In this document: positions 1-7,174 of the stretch, in pieces | How the letters are laid out: each line of letters begins with the position of its first letter | Position numbering within the stretch: position 1 is the first letter of the stretch | Assembly: GCA_963770865.1 (NCBI GenBank) | Contig: CAVYRD010000014.1 | Span: 1 to 64,000 of the forward strand | Direction: 5' to 3' | DNA length: 64,000 nucleotides | From: Miltoncostaea sp963770865 | GTDB lineage: Bacteria; Actinomycetota; Thermoleophilia; Miltoncostaeales; Miltoncostaeaceae | Position numbers and translations under genes: made by a program | Notes under the pieces: model-generated | What the model saw: the letters and a program-made list of their open reading frames with translations, nothing else | The model's database searches: none | Told to the model about the DNA's origin: nothing

Positions 1-194
1 TGGACGACCTCCTCGGCCACGGCGCGGTCCTTGACGAAGACGCCGGCATAGCGCAGCAGCGCGCCGTGGTGCTGCCGCACGAGGGCGGTGAAGGCGTCCT
101 CGTCCCCCCGGCGCAGCGCGGCGACGAGGCGTGCGTCCCCGTCCCGGCCGGGCACGGCGGGCAACGGGCCACCGAGCGGAGGCGAGGTGGACAC
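1..194 (-). CDS. ECF-type RNA polymerase sigma factor, N-terminal part (runs off the left edge)
   Basis: The minus strand encodes a sigma-70 region 2 start: GDARLVAALRRGDEDAFTAL followed by a VRQHHGALLRYA core-binding segment and an AEEVVQ-like end. This order (charged start, DEDAFTALV, AEEVV) is typical of extracytoplasmic-function sigma factors. The GTG at 192-194 is preferred as start because AGGAG (complement of 201-205) lies 6 bases upstream; an inner GTG at 153-155 is possible. It starts 9 bases after the stop of the glutaredoxin-like gene, so the two are probably co-transcribed and translationally linked. The DNA-binding region 4 is outside the window, so the subgroup cannot be assigned. 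Confidence 0.75.
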   Translation of the reverse strand, partial: MSTSPPLGGPLPAVPGRDGDARLVAALRRGDEDAFTALVRQHHGALLRYAGVFVKDRAVAEEVV

Positions 195-203
195 GGCGCG
201 CTC

Positions 204-555
204 CTATGCCGCCTCGCCGCCGCGGACGCCCCCCGGCGCATCGCCGATCGCGCAGAACCCCGACTCGTCGAGGTCGTCGGGGTCGCCGTCCTGCTCGGCC
301 GCGAGCTCCGCCGCCGAGCGGGCCAGGCTCGCCGTAGCGCTCGTAGAGGTGGCGGACGATGCGCCGCGAATCGACGATCACCTCGTCGCCGTCCACGAGC
401 ACCGGCACCTTGGACTGGCCGCTGACGACCAGGACATCGGTCCGCTCCTCGCGCGGGCGCGGCACCTCCACCAGCTCGACTTCTGCCCCGACGTTCTCGA
501 TGCCCTGCCGCGCCGCGGCGCACCACGGGCACTTCCATCTGTGGTAGAGACGCAT
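204..555 (-). pseudogene. Glutaredoxin / GST N-terminal-like thiol protein, one apparent frameshift
   Basis: From ATG 553-555 the minus strand reads MRLYHRWKCPWCAAARQGIE, a thioredoxin-fold start with a CPWC redox centre. It continues through the cis-Pro strand (SKVPVLVDGDE) and the DSRRIVRHLYERYG helix seen in glutaredoxins and GST N-domains. Near 325 the frame shifts by one base. In the new frame the tail ASLARSAAELAAEQDGDPDD ends at TAG (204-206), just before the RBS of the sigma gene. The span is 352 bases, one more than a multiple of three, as expected for a single-base insertion. Likely role: dithiol reductase. A redox link to the ECF sigma factor is inference from the coupling. A sequencing error is as likely as a real mutation. 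Confidence 0.6.
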
Positions 556-580
556 GCGAGGCCTTCCTACGAGAGCGAAT

Positions 581-1171
581 ATGCCAAGTAGAAATACATC
601 GACTCGTAAGATCCCGTCAACCCCCCCGGCCCCGGGCTCGCTGCCGGTGACGACCTACGCCGTCCTCGGCCAGCTCGCGGGGGGCCCGAGCTCGGGCTAC
701 GAGGTCAAGGCGCGGCTCGAGGCCGGGGCGGACCGGCATGCGTCCGACCGAGCATTTACGCCGAGCCGCGCCGGCTGGCTGGGCCTCGGCTCGCCAGCGA
801 GAGCATGCTCGCCAGGACGCGCGCCCCGGCGTACAGCGCAGTCGGCACCACCACCGTTGCCGGCCGGAGGGCGCTCGCGGGCGTGGCTGCGCGAGCCGTG
901 GGGCCTCGCGAGCCTGAAGGACGAGTCGCTGGTGAAGCTGACGCTGGCCGAGCCGCTGGAGCCCGCCGAGGTGGCCGACCAGCTGCGCCGCCTGAAGGCC
1001 GAGCACGAGCGGCGGCGGGCCGAGTTCGAGGCGGAGATCGCGGGGCTGCCCGAGGGCGCCAGCCCGTACCTCGTCATCGCCCTGCGCAAGGGCGTCCACG
1101 CCCAGCGGGCGTTCGCGCGCTGGTGCCAGGAGTCGATCGACGAGCTCGAGGGCGGGGCGGGCGGGGTGTAA
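581..1171 (+). pseudogene. PadR-family transcriptional regulator, internally frame-disrupted
   Basis: The N-terminus TTYAVLGQLAGGPSSGYEVK is the PadR winged-helix start. The C-terminus (LVKLTLAEPLEPAEVADQLR, then a long Arg/Glu helix ending GGAGGV) is the PadR dimerisation coiled coil. Between about 735 and 885 the expected recognition helix (IYAEPRRLAGLGL-like) is readable only in other frames, so at least two indels separate the halves. The start could be ATG 581 or GTG 647; the stop is TAA 1169-1171. PadR proteins normally repress detoxification or efflux genes. No obvious target is adjacent, and as written the gene would not make a working DNA-binding domain. Confidence 0.6.
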
Positions 1172-1228
1172 CGCCCGCGGGCCGGGCCGGACCACGGCGC
1201 ATCCGGCACCCGTCCCACGGAGGACACC

Positions 1229-1622
1229 ATGCCCAGCTATCAGCGAGCAGCTCGGAAGCCCCGCCGTCGTCACCCCCCAGCTCGAGGCCGCCCTGGCCGC
1301 CGCGCGCATCCACGACGACGCGATGCGGATGCTCGTGTACCAGTGCAGCACCTGCACCGGCCAGTTCGACGAGTTGACGGTCGAGGCCGTCCTGAAGCGC
1401 GCCGCCGCCAACGAGCACGGCCCGGCGATCACGCCGGAGCTCGAGGCCGCCGTGCGCATGGCCCGCATCCGCGACGAGGCCGCCGCCCTGCTCGTCTACC
1501 ACTGCGGCACCTGCAAGGGCTCGTTCGACGAGGAGACCTACGAGGCGGTCATCAAGCGCGCCGGCGCCAACGCCCACGGGGAGGCCATCACGCCGCTCCT
1601 CGAGCGGGCGATCGCCTCGTAA
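1229..1622 (+). CDS. Small protein with two tandem CxxC repeats (frame shift just after the start)
   Basis: The open frame from 1323 encodes two homologous units: VYQCSTCTGQFDELTVEAVL then, about 59 residues on, VYHCGTCKGSFDEETYEAVI. Each is followed by KRA-N-HG-AIT and a helix. A third helix copy (LEAALAAARIHDDAM) precedes the first unit in the same frame back to about 1236. GGAGG lies 6-7 bases before ATG 1229, and removing one C from the CCC at 1232-1234 joins that ATG to the long frame (MPAISEQLG...). The true protein is therefore probably about 130 residues, with a one-base insertion in a C run. The CxxC pairs suggest metal or redox chemistry, but no family is recognised. Confidence 0.55.
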
Positions 1623-1633
1623 TGCTTCCGCAA

Positions 1634-1673
1634 GGCGTCTCGGTCATGATCCGCCGCCGATGACCGAGACGCC
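1634..1673. repeat. Perfect 14-bp inverted repeat spanning the start of the kinase chimera
   Basis: Bases 1634-1647 (GGCGTCTCGGTCAT) are the exact reverse complement of 1660-1673, with a 12-base spacer. The right arm contains the ATG of the next ORF. It sits 12 bases after the stop of the CxxC gene, so it may act as its terminator. A fold-back assembly artefact is an alternative because the arm doubles as coding sequence. Confidence 0.6.
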
Positions 1674-2271
1674 GGCAGCGACCGTCCTGGTCGTGGACGA
1701 GCCGATCGTCCGCGAGGTGATCGCGACCGACGCCGGCGCGCTGACCCTGGAGCTGCGCGAGGTGCGGCTCGACGGCATCGTGGCCGGCTGCGTGCGGGGC
1801 GTGGAGGCGAGCGCCGAGGCCCGGGGCATCCGCCTGGAGTCGCGCGTGGACGGCGCCGTGCCCGCGGTGCGCTGCGCGCCGGACCACCTGGAGCACGTGC
1901 TGCTCAACCTGCTCACCAACGCGCTGCGCCACACGCCGTCCGATGGGTCGGTGGCCGTGCTGGTGGCCTCCGAGCCCGAGGGCGTGCGCGTGAGCGTGGA
2001 GGACACCGGCGAGGGGATCGCCCCCGAGGCGCTCGAGCGCGTCTTCGAACGCTTCTGGAGGGCCGACAGCGCCCGCCGGCGCAGCGGCGCCGGGCCGGCC
2101 TGGGACTGGCGATCGCGCGCGGCCTGGTCGAGGCCCAGGGCGGCCGCATCTGGGCCGAGGAGCGGGAGGGGGGCGGCGCCAGGGTGAGCTTCGGCTCCCC
2201 ACCCCGGCGCTCGGGCGCCGTCTGCCGACGCCGGGGCCCGCGACGAGGCCTCGGGCCCCCCGGATCGCTAG
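1660..2271 (+). pseudogene. Response-regulator / histidine-kinase deletion chimera (C-terminal HATPase)
   Basis: The ORF opens like a response regulator (TVLVVDEPIVREVI, one Asp short of the usual DDEP). It then jumps directly into the linker and HATPase domain of a histidine kinase: DAGALTLELREVRL, N-box LLNLLTNALRHTP, and VEDTGEGIAPEALERVFERF. The G2 box (GLGLAIARGLVEAQGGRIWA) is reached only after a one-base shift near 2092, and a second shift near 2190 gives a stop at 2269-2271. The rest of the receiver, the output domain, the kinase sensor and the phospho-accepting His are missing. This fits one large in-frame deletion across an RR-HK operon plus small indels, or misassembly. Confidence 0.6.
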
Positions 2272-2420
2272 TACCACTTCCCCTTCGCGAAGCCGCCGAA
2301 GGCGATGAGCCCGACGAGCGCGATGATGAGTCCGAGCCAGAACGGCCCGAAGATGGCGATCAGGACCCCGACGATCACCAGGATCCCGCCCAGGCTTATG
2401 CCGCCGATGCTCCCACCCAT
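2268..2420 (-). CDS. Small 50-residue membrane protein
   Basis: Encodes MGGSIGGISLGGILVIVGVL followed by IAIFGPFWLGLIIALVGLIA and a short FAKGKWY tail, i.e. one long or two short hydrophobic helices with a positive cytoplasmic end. ATG 2418-2420 is preceded by GAGAGG three bases upstream. Similar glycine-rich proteins are common in actinobacteria, function unknown. Its TAG stop interlocks with the stop of the convergent kinase remnant at CTAG (2268-2271). Confidence 0.65.
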   Translation of the reverse strand: MGGSIGGISLGGILVIVGVLIAIFGPFWLGLIIALVGLIAFGGFAKGKWY

Positions 2421-2543
2421 GAACCTCTCCCTCTGTAGGATGAACCCCTGGCATGTTCCCCCAGGGAGGGGTGCTGTAACGAGGGCATCGGAAGCCGTGA
2501 CCCCGGGGAAGGGGAGGGGCGGGGGCGGGGGCGCGCGGCCCGA

Positions 2544-2595
2544 GTTCCCGGGACTGATCCGGGAACGCACGAGGCCGCCCGGAGGGCGGCCTCGT
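2544..2595 (-). terminator. Two tandem hairpins downstream of the cold-shock gene
   Basis: 2569-2579 and 2585-2595 form a perfect 11-bp stem (ACGAGGCCGCC / GGCGGCCTCGT) with a 5-base loop. Next to it 2544-2551 and 2559-2566 form an 8-bp stem (GTTCCCGG / CCGGGAAC). They lie 27 bases after the csp stop on the minus strand. No U-tract is visible, which is usual for high-GC actinobacterial terminators. Confidence 0.65.
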
Positions 2596-2621
2596 GATCC
2601 AGCATCGGGGTGTGGAGTGGC

Positions 2622-2822
2622 TCAGAGGGGCGACGTTCGACGCCTGGGGACCCTTCGGGCCCTCCTGGCTCTCGAACGCGACCCGCTGGCCCTCGTCCAG
2701 GTTCCGGAAGCCGGAGCCCTGGATCTCGGAGAAGTGGACGAAGAGGTCCTTGCCCCGTCGTCCGGGGTGATGAAGCCGTAGCCCTTCTCCTGCGAGAACC
2801 ACTTCACGACGCCTTCGGGCAT
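2622..2822 (-). pseudogene. CspA-family cold-shock protein with apparent indels
   Basis: The start MPEGVVKWFSQEKGYGFITP carries RNP1. The remainder (DLFVHFSEIQGSGFRNLDEG, then QRVAFESQEGPKGPQASNV) is in a different frame after a G run near 2755. A one-base deletion in that run (five G expected, four present) explains it, and a second shift is needed near 2630 to end at PL-stop. The intact paralogue at 40305-40508 has the same length plan (67 residues) and confirms the intended sequence. The start has AAGGATG upstream. Cold-shock proteins are single OB-fold RNA/ssDNA chaperones. A genuine double frameshift in such a conserved gene is less likely than sequence error. Confidence 0.7.
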
Positions 2823-2831
2823 TGCACATCC

Positions 2832-3560
2832 TTATCGCTCGGCGAGGAACCGACCCGCCGAGCCGAGGCCCACCGACGTCTCATCCACGCTTTTCACAGC
2901 CGCCCAAACGGGACGACCGCGCAGCAGAGTAGCGCGATCGGCCGGACGACACCCGTGATCCTGCTCACGCGCCCCCTCGGCGCGGCTCATCCACACGATC
3001 ACCGTCACGGAAACCGGGATCGCGAAGGGCACGATGAAGAGCTGGATCCAGTCCCAGAGGGTGTTGCCCTCGAAGCCCGTCCAGACCCACGGCACCGCGT
3101 AGCCGCAGGCCACGAGGGCGACGAACGCGGCCAGCAGGGCGGCCGCTGCGGCGAGGTGGGCGGGGCCCGGGCGCCGGTCCGCCGCGAGCCAGAGCGGCAG
3201 CAGGGCGACGCTCAGCGGCAGCACGAGCATCTCCAGCCAGTCCCAGAGGTGGTTGCCGGTGAACCCGGTCCACTCCCACCCCAGCCGGTAGCCCCCGTAG
3301 AGCAGGACCGCAAAGGCGACCCCCGTGGCCGCCAGGCCGGCGCGCCAGGCGCGCGCGTGCCCCGCGTGGGTCGCCACCCACAGCGGCAGGAGCAGCAGGA
3401 CGAGCGGGAGCACGAGCAGGTGCAGCCAGTCCCAGAGGTGGCCGTTCTCGGGGAAGCCGGTCCAGCCCCAGCCGAGCCCGAACAGCTCGCTGAGGACCAC
3501 GACCACGACGGCCCCGCCCAGCACCACCGCGCCCACCAGCAGATGGATGCGCCGCGCCAT
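2832..3560 (-). CDS. Polytopic membrane protein with three WTGF-x-GN-x-LWDW repeats
   Basis: About 240 residues with six predicted membrane helices arranged as three repeats. Each has a helix ending in Y/F-x-x-W-x-WTGF, then (P)EN/GN-x-LWDW and a second helix starting x-x-L-x-VLP. Repeat cores are GWGWTGFPENGHLWDW, GWEWTGFTGNHLWDWL and PWVWTGFEGNTLWDWI. ATG 3558-3560 (MARRIHLL) is chosen because a helix follows at once; longer upstream starts would enter the tRNA. The tail after MSRAEGA looks non-conserved, and a one-base slip in a G run near 2968 would end the protein there. Nine bases separate its stop from csp. The aromatic loops could bind a lipid or quinone, but this is speculation. Confidence 0.6.
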   Translation of the reverse strand: MARRIHLLVGAVVLGGAVVVVVLSELFGLGWGWTGFPENGHLWDWLHLLVLPLVLLLLPLWVATHAGHARAWRAGLAATGVAFAVLLYGGYRLGWEWTGFTGNHLWDWLEMLVLPLSVALLPLWLAADRRPGPAHLAAAAALLAAFVALVACGYAVPWVWTGFEGNTLWDWIQLFIVPFAIPVSVTVIVWMSRAEGAREQDHGCRPADRATLLRGRPVWAAVKSVDETSVGLGSAGRFLAER

Positions 3561-3644
3561 CACGACGTGGTGGCTGCTCGCGGCCTCCGCCGCCCCGGAC
3601 GTGACTGCACGGGTTCCGGCTCCGCCGGGGCGGCAGCCGGCCAA

Positions 3645-3718
3645 TCGGGACGCGCGGATTCGAACCGGGGACCCCCGCCACCCAAAGGCGGTGCGCTACC
3701 AGGCTGCGCCACGTCCCG
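3645..3718 (-). tRNA. tRNA-Pro (anticodon TGG)
   Basis: Minus-strand cloverleaf. The acceptor stem CGGGACG/CGTCCCG is perfect and the D arm is GCGC-AGCCTGGTA-GCGC. The anticodon stem CCGCC/GGCGG encloses TTTGGGT (anticodon TGG), and the T loop is TTCGAAT with one C-C mismatch in its stem. The discriminator is A and CCA is not encoded. It lies between the repeat membrane protein and the BcsA-like gene. Confidence 0.92.
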
Positions 3719-3756
3719 AGGCGGCCAGGGTAGCCCACCGCCCGCCCATGCGGCGC

Positions 3757-5787
3757 TCAGGTGACGCCCTCGGGCTCGGGGGCGTCCTCCTCGGCCTCGG
3801 CGTCGGTGGCCGCCGTCTCGGCCGTCGCCAGGAGCGGCGCGCCCTCGGCGAAGCGCTCCTCCACCCCCTCCACGCCCTCCGAGGCCGGCTCGGCGAGCGG
3901 GGTCCGGTCGGGGACGACCGTGCAGTCGGGGCCGAACGGGAAGCGGAAGCACCAGCTGGTGATGGCGTCGGCCACCGCCCGCTCCAGCGGGTCGAAGTCG
4001 ACGCCCACCACCCAGCCGCCGTCCCGCGAGGCGGTCGCGGTGGCGACGACCCCGGTCACCTCGATCGGTCCGTCGTCGAGCAGCATCACCATGCGGATGC
4101 GCTCGCCCGGCCCCCGCGGTTCGGACACCGCGACGCGGGCCCCGTGGCGGCTGAGGTCGGTGGTGCGGCCGGCCAGCGAGGGCACCGCGCCCTCGTCGGC
4201 CGAGTAGGCGGCGTGGATCTCCGCCGGGAACCGGTGGCTGCGGCGCCGGTGCTGCACGTTGCGCGCCCACGCGACCACGGCGGCCACCAGGCCGATGTTG
4301 GCGAACGCCCAGAGGTTGGTGACGGTGGCCGCCCCGGGCGGCAGGCGGCCGGGCAGGTCGAGGAGCTGCGCGTAGGTCTGGTAGCCGAGCGCGAGCATCG
4401 TGAGGCCCGCCACGGTCAGCGGCAGTCGCAGGGCGCGCGCGACCGGCGCGCCCCCCGAGCGGGCACCCTTGGGCGTCACCGCGAACCCGGTCCCGCGTCC
4501 GCGCGGGAGGGCCGCCAGCGCGCGCAGGTAGGCCTCCATGCGCACGATCGAGTAGCGCTCGCCCTCGAGCACGCGGTAGTGGCCGCGCGTCAGCGCCTTC
4601 GAGGCCAGCGGCACCAGCACGAAGTGCGGGAGGAAGATCGCGAGATAGAGCGCCGGGTGCGCGTGGATCGGGACGGCGCCGGTCAGCAGCACGGCGGGCG
4701 GCACCAGCAGGCCGATGAGGCGCTGCGGCCCCTCCAGGAAGTGCAGACAGCTCGCGGTGTACTCGATGCGCTGGCTCCAGGTGAGGCCACGCTTGAACGT
4801 GGGCGGGTCCAGCCGCAGCATCTGCAGCGACCCGCGAGCCCAGCGGCCGCGCTGGACCACGAACGCGCCGATCTCCTCGGGGGCCAGGCCGAGCGCCATC
4901 ACCTCGTCGTGGTAGGCGACCCGCCAGCCGCGCGCGTTGAGCCTGAGACTGGTGTGGGCGTCCTCCACGACCGTCTCGGTGGCGACCCCGCCGACCTCCA
5001 TCACGGCCTCGCGGCGCAGCAGCGACGGGCAGCCGCACCAGAACGCGGAGCCGTGGCGGTCCTTCCCGCGGCAGATGACGTCGAAGAAGATGCTCTGCTC
5101 GTTTCGCAGCGGGTCGTCCTCGGAGCGCGGGTGCCCGAAGCCGCGGTTGTAGAAGGCCTGCGGGCCCTGGACGATCGCGACCCGCGGGTCGGCCATGTGG
5201 CCGAGCATCCGCTCGAGAAGCTCGGGCCGCGGCACGTGGTCGGCGTCGAGCGTGACCAGGAACTCGGCGTCAACGTGGCCGAGGGCGTGGTTGAAGTTGC
5301 CGGCCTTGGCGTGCGCGCGCGGGGCCGGGCGCGAGAGGTAGCGCGCCCCGAGGTGGTCGCACATCTCGCGCACCCACTCGCGACCGCCGTCGTCGAGGAC
5401 CCAGACCTCGGGCGGCAGGTCGTTGCGCACGGCGAGCGCGCCGACCACGGTCGGCCGCAGCACGTCCTCGTCCTCGTCGTAGGTGGCGATCAGGATGGCG
5501 ACGCTGCGCCGCTCGAGCGGCGGCCGCGCCGGGCGCTCGGACAGGCGCCAGCACGAGAACGTGAGCAGGGCGAGCATCATCAGCCCGTAGGTCTCGGCGG
5601 CCGCCAGGGGGACACCCAGCCACAGCGACGAGCCGTCCAGCGTGAAGCCCCACCGCCACACGAGGTACCCGCAGGCCGCCGTCAGGGCCGCGAGCGCCAG
5701 CGCCTGGGCGAGGCGCGACGCCGACGAGGGCGGCCGCGCGCCCGAGGTGGCGCGCGACGGGAGGTCCTCGGCGGTGAGTGGGGGCAT
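3757..5787 (-). CDS. bcsA: BcsA-like processive beta-glycosyltransferase (GT2) with C-terminal PilZ domain
   Basis: 676 residues. N-terminal helices (about 28-80) precede a GT2 core with the cellulose-synthase signature in order: ATYDEDEDV (about 101), LDDGG (131-135), DADH (181-184), VVEDAHTS (273-280) and QRGRW (312-316). Further helices follow (about 350-520). The C-terminus is a PilZ domain: RRRSHR (c-di-GMP-binding Arg motif), DLSRHG (DxSxxG) and GVDFDPL. It should polymerise a UDP-sugar into a beta-glucan and export it under c-di-GMP activation. RBS AGGA precedes ATG 5785-5787. No BcsB-like gene is adjacent. A diguanylate cyclase lies at 16051 and glycosidases follow downstream. Cellulose is the likeliest product but another beta-glucan is possible. 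Confidence 0.85.
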   Translation of the reverse strand: MPPLTAEDLPSRATSGARPPSSASRLAQALALAALTAACGYLVWRWGFTLDGSSLWLGVPLAAAETYGLMMLALLTFSCWRLSERPARPPLERRSVAILIATYDEDEDVLRPTVVGALAVRNDLPPEVWVLDDGGREWVREMCDHLGARYLSRPAPRAHAKAGNFNHALGHVDAEFLVTLDADHVPRPELLERMLGHMADPRVAIVQGPQAFYNRGFGHPRSEDDPLRNEQSIFFDVICRGKDRHGSAFWCGCPSLLRREAVMEVGGVATETVVEDAHTSLRLNARGWRVAYHDEVMALGLAPEEIGAFVVQRGRWARGSLQMLRLDPPTFKRGLTWSQRIEYTASCLHFLEGPQRLIGLLVPPAVLLTGAVPIHAHPALYLAIFLPHFVLVPLASKALTRGHYRVLEGERYSIVRMEAYLRALAALPRGRGTGFAVTPKGARSGGAPVARALRLPLTVAGLTMLALGYQTYAQLLDLPGRLPPGAATVTNLWAFANIGLVAAVVAWARNVQHRRRSHRFPAEIHAAYSADEGAVPSLAGRTTDLSRHGARVAVSEPRGPGERIRMVMLLDDGPIEVTGVVATATASRDGGWVVGVDFDPLERAVADAITSWCFRFPFGPDCTVVPDRTPLAEPASEGVEGVEERFAEGAPLLATAETAATDAEAEEDAPEPEGVT

Positions 5788-5898
5788 CCATGCCGTCCTG
5801 GGTCGTTCTGAAGGCGCGTGCCCGCGCCGCGTACAGATCCCTTATCGGCGCGGCGGACCGCGAGTTTCGCGGCGGGTCAGCCCCGCCGGCCCGGCGCG

Positions 5899-7044
5899 TC
5901 AGGAGGTGGCGCGCTGGGCGAGCCCGAGGGCGTACTCGGGCCACCAGGTGCCGGCGGGCGGGCCGCCGTTGCACAGGCCGTCCGACTCGCCGGGCCGCTT
6001 GACCCACAGCAAGGCGTCAACGAGCGGATCGCCCGTGTCGGTCGTCGGGCGCTCCCCCAGGGCGCGCCCCGCCGGGTTGCACCACTCGCCGGGAAGCGGC
6101 CCAAGGCCGTTGCGGCTGGTGTCCACGACGAAGTGGGCCCCGCGGGTGCGGCGCGAGATGGCCCGGCCGAACGCCACGGCGCGGGCGGTGGTCTCGAAGC
6201 CGGAGACGTTGACCGCGAAGCCGCGGGCCCCGGCCACGCCCACGGCGCGCAGGCGCCGGGCCATGACGGCGGGGCTGACCCATCCCGGGTTGCCGGCGTC
6301 GATGTATACGGCGGTCGCGTCCAGGTGGGAGAGCCGGTCGACCGCGTCGGCCAGGAGGTCGATGCGCTCGGCGCGCTGGGGCGCCGACAGGCAGCCGAGG
6401 CCGGCGAGACCGTCGGGCTCCAGCACCACGACCGCCGGCGACGAGCCGATGCCGTGGGCGAGGCCGTCGATCCAGCGCCGGTAGGCAGCCGCGTCGGCCG
6501 CCCCGCCCGAGGAGTGCTGGCCGCAGTCCCGGTTGGGGGCGTTGTAGGCCACGATCACGGGGACGGCGCCCTGCGCCCGGCCGGCCGCCACCCGGCGCGC
6601 CGCCGCGGCGCGCACGTCGTACTTCCAGTCGCCGAGCCACAGGCTCTGCGGCGAGCGGGCGATCGCGTCGATGTAGACGGCGTCGCCGGGGCGCGAGCCG
6701 CGCCAGGCGTTTGCCTGCGCGCGCGCCGGGCCGGCGGGCTCGACGAACAGCGGCATCGCGCGCAGCGGGTTCATCTCGCGCGCCTTCGCGCGCCGGGCAC
6801 GGCGCTCGGCGCGGACGCGGGCCCGCCTCACGAGGACCGCCCGGCGCACGAGGGCGGCCGCGTCCTGACGGCCCGCGGCGGCCGGCGCTTCACCCGCCTT
6901 CCACGCGCCGCCGAGCGTCCCCGGGACCGGGGAGGCCGTGGCGGGCGCGGCGGCGCAGAGCGCCGCGGCGAGGACCACCGGGACCAGCGTGAGGCGCCGT
7001 CGGAGGCGCTGGCGGAGGAGGGGCACGGATGTGGAAAGGGGCAC
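5899..7044 (-). CDS. Secreted glycoside hydrolase family 6 (endoglucanase-type)
   Basis: The N-terminus has Arg-rich residues, then LTLVPVVLAAALCAAAPATA, a signal peptide. The mature part carries GH6 motifs: DWKYDVR, VIVAYNAPNRDCGQHSSGG, VVLEPDGLAGLGCL (the catalytic-acid EPDGL segment), YIDAGNPGW, NVSGFETT, HFVVDTSRNG, and the C-terminal WVKRPGESDG near GTWWPEYAL. About 381 residues, as expected for a single-domain GH6 enzyme; no binding module. GTG 7042-7044 is chosen (GTG 7026 also possible); neither has a clear RBS. It lies downstream of and parallel to the synthase transcript direction, 111 bases after the synthase start, so it may edit or release the glucan as BcsZ-type cellulases do. 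Confidence 0.85.
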   Translation of the reverse strand: MPLSTSVPLLRQRLRRRLTLVPVVLAAALCAAAPATASPVPGTLGGAWKAGEAPAAAGRQDAAALVRRAVLVRRARVRAERRARRAKAREMNPLRAMPLFVEPAGPARAQANAWRGSRPGDAVYIDAIARSPQSLWLGDWKYDVRAAAARRVAAGRAQGAVPVIVAYNAPNRDCGQHSSGGAADAAAYRRWIDGLAHGIGSSPAVVVLEPDGLAGLGCLSAPQRAERIDLLADAVDRLSHLDATAVYIDAGNPGWVSPAVMARRLRAVGVAGARGFAVNVSGFETTARAVAFGRAISRRTRGAHFVVDTSRNGLGPLPGEWCNPAGRALGERPTTDTGDPLVDALLWVKRPGESDGLCNGGPPAGTWWPEYALGLAQRATS

Positions 7045-7174
7045 GTGGCGCCCATATCGGCAGATCGGACGCCGACTGAAGACTATGGAAACCTCCCATG
7101 CCGTGTCGGGTCCGCGCCCGTCCGCGCGCCCGCCGGGCTCAGGTCGCCCCCAGCGGCTGCCGACCCCCAGGGGG

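Noticed and set aside
3645..3718. tRNA-Pro as a pseudo-tRNA because of a C-C mismatch in the T stem
   Set aside because: All other stems, loops and the anticodon are sound; one mismatch is compatible with function or a base error.
5788..7174. c-di-GMP (GEMM) riboswitch in the leaders of the synthase, GH6 or GH26 genes
   Set aside because: The conserved GEMM core and paired hairpins were not found in 5788-5898 or 7045-7174.
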